Under the pieces are notes generated by a model that did no database searches, was not told where the DNA came from, and saw only the letters and a program-made list of their open reading frames with translations. From positions 1 through 17,410 of the forward strand of contig VGDC01000004.1 of the NCBI GenBank assembly GCA_016869895.1: DNA of 17,410 nucleotides. Reading direction: 5' to 3'. Position 1 is the first letter of the stretch. Each line of letters opens with the position of its first letter. Origin of the DNA: Alphaproteobacteria bacterium (GTDB lineage: Bacteria > Pseudomonadota > Alphaproteobacteria > Rickettsiales > VGDC01). A program made the position numbers and the translations under genes. Of the stretch, positions 15,836 through 17,410 are shown piece after piece.

Positions 15836-17167
15836 ATGGCCTTCACCCACGACATTGCTCCCGCCAAGACCACTGCGGGAATCACCGATAGTGACCTTGC
15901 GTCGCATTTCGCGGCGCTGAAAATCGGCATCGCCACGCTCGCCGATTGGCGCAAGAACCGCACGCTGCCGATGCTGAATCTGGCGGAGGATGAAACGGAT
16001 TTGGCGGAAATCGAAGAAGTCGGCGGTTGGTTCCGCAAGAATTTCTCGACCCTTCTGGTTGTTGGCACGGGCGGCTCCAGCCTCGGTGGTCAGACCCTTG
16101 TGGCGCTGAAAGAAAACACCTTCGCCGCTGGAAAACTGGGCGCGCCGCGCATCTTCTTCCTGGATAACGTCGATCCGGTGACGATGGATATGCTGCTCTC
16201 TACTGTTGATTTGAGCCAGACGGGCGTGTTGGTCATCAGCAAATCCGGTGGCACGGCGGAAATCATCGCACAGACGCTGGTGCTGGTTTCCGTGTTCAAG
16301 GAAAAGCTCGGCGAAGAATCCATCGCCAAGCAATGGGTGAGCATCACCGAACCCACTGACAACCCGCTCCGCCGCCTTTCCACACGCTACAAAATCCGCA
16401 CGTTGGAGCATGACCCGAAACTCGGTGGCCGCTTCTCTGTGCTCTCCCGCGTCGGCTTGATTCCTGCCGCTGCCGCAGGGTTGGACGTGCGGAAAATCCG
16501 CAAGGGCGCGGCGAAAGCCATCCGCGAATTGCTCGACAACGCTGACGCGCCCGAAAAAGCCGCTTCCGCCATCGGCGCGGCCTTGCATGTCGCATTGCTG
16601 GAAAAAGGCCGTGACATCGCGGTACTGATGCCTTATAGCGACCGCCTTGCCTATTTCGGCATGTGGTTCCGCCAGCTTTGGGCGGAAAGCCTCGGCAAGG
16701 ACGGCAAGGGCACGACCCCCATCCGCGCCATGGGCACCGTCGATCAACACAGCCAGTTGCAGCTGTATCTCGATGGCCCGCAGGACAAGTTCTTCACCCT
16801 CATCCTGCCGGAAACCGCAGGGCAGGGGCCGCGCATCGATGCCGCGCTGGTGCAGGAGGAATCGCTGGCCTACATCCGCGATCAGCGCATCGGCGATGTG
16901 ATGGCGGCGTATCAACACGGCACGACACAGTCGCTCGTCGAAGGCAAATGCCCCGTGCGCGTTCTGCGTGTGAAGGACGTGAACGAGGAATCGCTCGGCG
17001 CGCTGTTGCAGCATTTCATGCTGGAAACGGTGCTCACCGCGCATTTGCTCGGTGTGAATGCTTATGACCAACCCGCCGTGGAAGGCAGCAAGATTTTCGC
17101 CAGAGAGTATCTCTCTTCACATGCGCCCGCTGCGGAACATCCTGTTCCTCACATGGCGCGCAGCTGA
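15836..17167 (+). CDS. pgi: Glucose-6-phosphate isomerase, compact form
   Basis: Interconverts glucose 6-phosphate and fructose 6-phosphate in the cytosol. At 443 residues it is about 100 shorter than E. coli Pgi and close to the compact form of Gram-positive bacteria. Sugar-phosphate-binding motifs are VVGTGGSSLGGQ (76-86) and SKSGGTAE (135-142). GGRFSVLSRVGL follows. Catalytic positions seem conserved: E284 in WAESLGK, H305 in DQHSQ and K419 in VEGSK, by analogy with the rabbit/E. coli enzyme. TAGGAA precedes the ATG, 15 bases after the M16 gene, so it is probably in the same transcript. Confidence 0.93.
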   Translation: MAFTHDIAPAKTTAGITDSDLASHFAALKIGIATLADWRKNRTLPMLNLAEDETDLAEIEEVGGWFRKNFSTLLVVGTGGSSLGGQTLVALKENTFAAGKLGAPRIFFLDNVDPVTMDMLLSTVDLSQTGVLVISKSGGTAEIIAQTLVLVSVFKEKLGEESIAKQWVSITEPTDNPLRRLSTRYKIRTLEHDPKLGGRFSVLSRVGLIPAAAAGLDVRKIRKGAAKAIRELLDNADAPEKAASAIGAALHVALLEKGRDIAVLMPYSDRLAYFGMWFRQLWAESLGKDGKGTTPIRAMGTVDQHSQLQLYLDGPQDKFFTLILPETAGQGPRIDAALVQEESLAYIRDQRIGDVMAAYQHGTTQSLVEGKCPVRVLRVKDVNEESLGALLQHFMLETVLTAHLLGVNAYDQPAVEGSKIFAREYLSSHAPAAEHPVPHMARS

Positions 17168-17210
17168 AGGCTCGCTCGGACTGCTGTCCTCGCATCGGAA
17201 AAAGCAAACC

Positions 17211-17410
17211 ATGTCGCCAACCATCCGCATCCTGCCGACTGTGACCGTCAACCGCATTGCGGCGGGCGAAGTCATCGAACGGCCCGCTTCGGCGGTGAAG
17301 GAGCTGGTGGAGAACGCCATCGACGCGGGCGCGACCCGTGTGGACGTGCAGGTGCAGGGCGGCGGCAAAGTGTGCATCACCGTCACTGATGATGGGCGGC
17401 ATGGGGGCGG
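17211..17410 (+). CDS. mutL: DNA mismatch repair protein MutL, N-terminal fragment, possible frameshift
   Basis: Start of MutL, the GHKL ATPase linking MutS to strand incision in mismatch repair; the window ends after about 66 codons. MSPTIRILPTVTVNRIAAGE matches the family start, followed by VIERPASAVKELVENAIDAGATRVDV with the Mg/ATP-binding E-N pair. The next ATPase motif, expected as DDGxGM, reads DDGRHGG in this frame from 17391. Shifting one base after GGG restores DDGRGM-like sequence, so one base seems to be missing near 17394-17400. An upstream in-frame ATG at 17121 would add 30 residues overlapping pgi and is not MutL-like. Confidence 0.9.
   Translation, partial: MSPTIRILPTVTVNRIAAGEVIERPASAVKELVENAIDAGATRVDVQVQGGGKVCITVTDDGRHGG

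Noticed and set aside
15707..17071. 454-codon open frame antisense to pgi and the end of the M16 homologue
   Set aside because: It spans two good genes on the other strand and shows no recognisable motif or plausible start context.
17121..17210. Upstream in-frame ATG extending MutL by 30 residues
   Set aside because: The extension overlaps the end of pgi and is not MutL-like; the family normally begins within a few residues of IRxLP.
1..17410. Search by eye for tRNA, rRNA, riboswitch, CRISPR, insertion sequence or attachment site
   Set aside because: All gaps are short and none shows cloverleaf arms, regular spaced repeats, transposase motifs or terminal inverted repeats. A tRNAscan or Rfam run would be needed to exclude small RNAs.

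Overview
The window looks like chromosomal core DNA of an alphaproteobacterium. The evidence is a membrane-anchored CycM-type cytochrome c divergent from kdsB, a petA-petB-petC (bc1) operon, the run lspA / DUF3035 lipoprotein / two M16 peptidase homologues, and GC-rich codon use over most of the window. KdsB, AmpG, MurJ and LspA point to a Gram-negative envelope, and O2-dependent HemF plus bc1 point to aerobic respiration. I cannot place the genus; a lineage outside the classic Rhizobiales/Rhodobacterales is only a guess. No rRNA, tRNA, CRISPR array, insertion sequence, phage gene or long non-coding stretch is visible, and every intergenic gap is under about 160 bp.

Layout. 1-164 (-): N-terminus of a membrane-anchored cytochrome c, cut by the window edge. 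315-3725 (+): kdsB, adenosine kinase, ampG and a small low-GC membrane protein, each overlapping the next by 1-4 bases, so probably one translationally coupled operon. 3722-5451 (-): trmL, dgkA, hemF, converging on the previous operon with a 4-base tail-to-tail overlap. 5606-9207 (+): petABC followed at once by an unrecognised single-pass membrane protein. 9214-10749 (-): murJ. 10886-17410 (+): ribF, lspA, DUF3035 lipoprotein, active M16 protease, M16 homologue without the zinc motif, a compact pgi, and the start of mutL.

How the genes fit together. petABC encodes the whole three-subunit bc1 complex, with all heme and 2Fe-2S ligands present. The cytochrome c at the left edge is a plausible electron acceptor for it. 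Envelope genes recur: KdsB for LPS Kdo activation, AmpG for muropeptide recycling, MurJ for lipid II flipping, DgkA for diacylglycerol recycling, LspA for lipoprotein maturation. The lipoprotein encoded directly after lspA is a likely LspA substrate.

Most unusual points: (1) a 267-residue protein with a cytosolic-type domain, one membrane helix and a beta-rich C-terminus, encoded 11 bp behind petC; (2) a roughly 40% GC four-helix membrane protein coupled to ampG; (3) an apparent one-base loss in the ATPase motif of mutL in the last 20 bases; (4) an enlarged loop before the last helix of cytochrome b. I see no convincing complete new multi-gene system. The petC-linked protein is the best candidate for undescribed biology.
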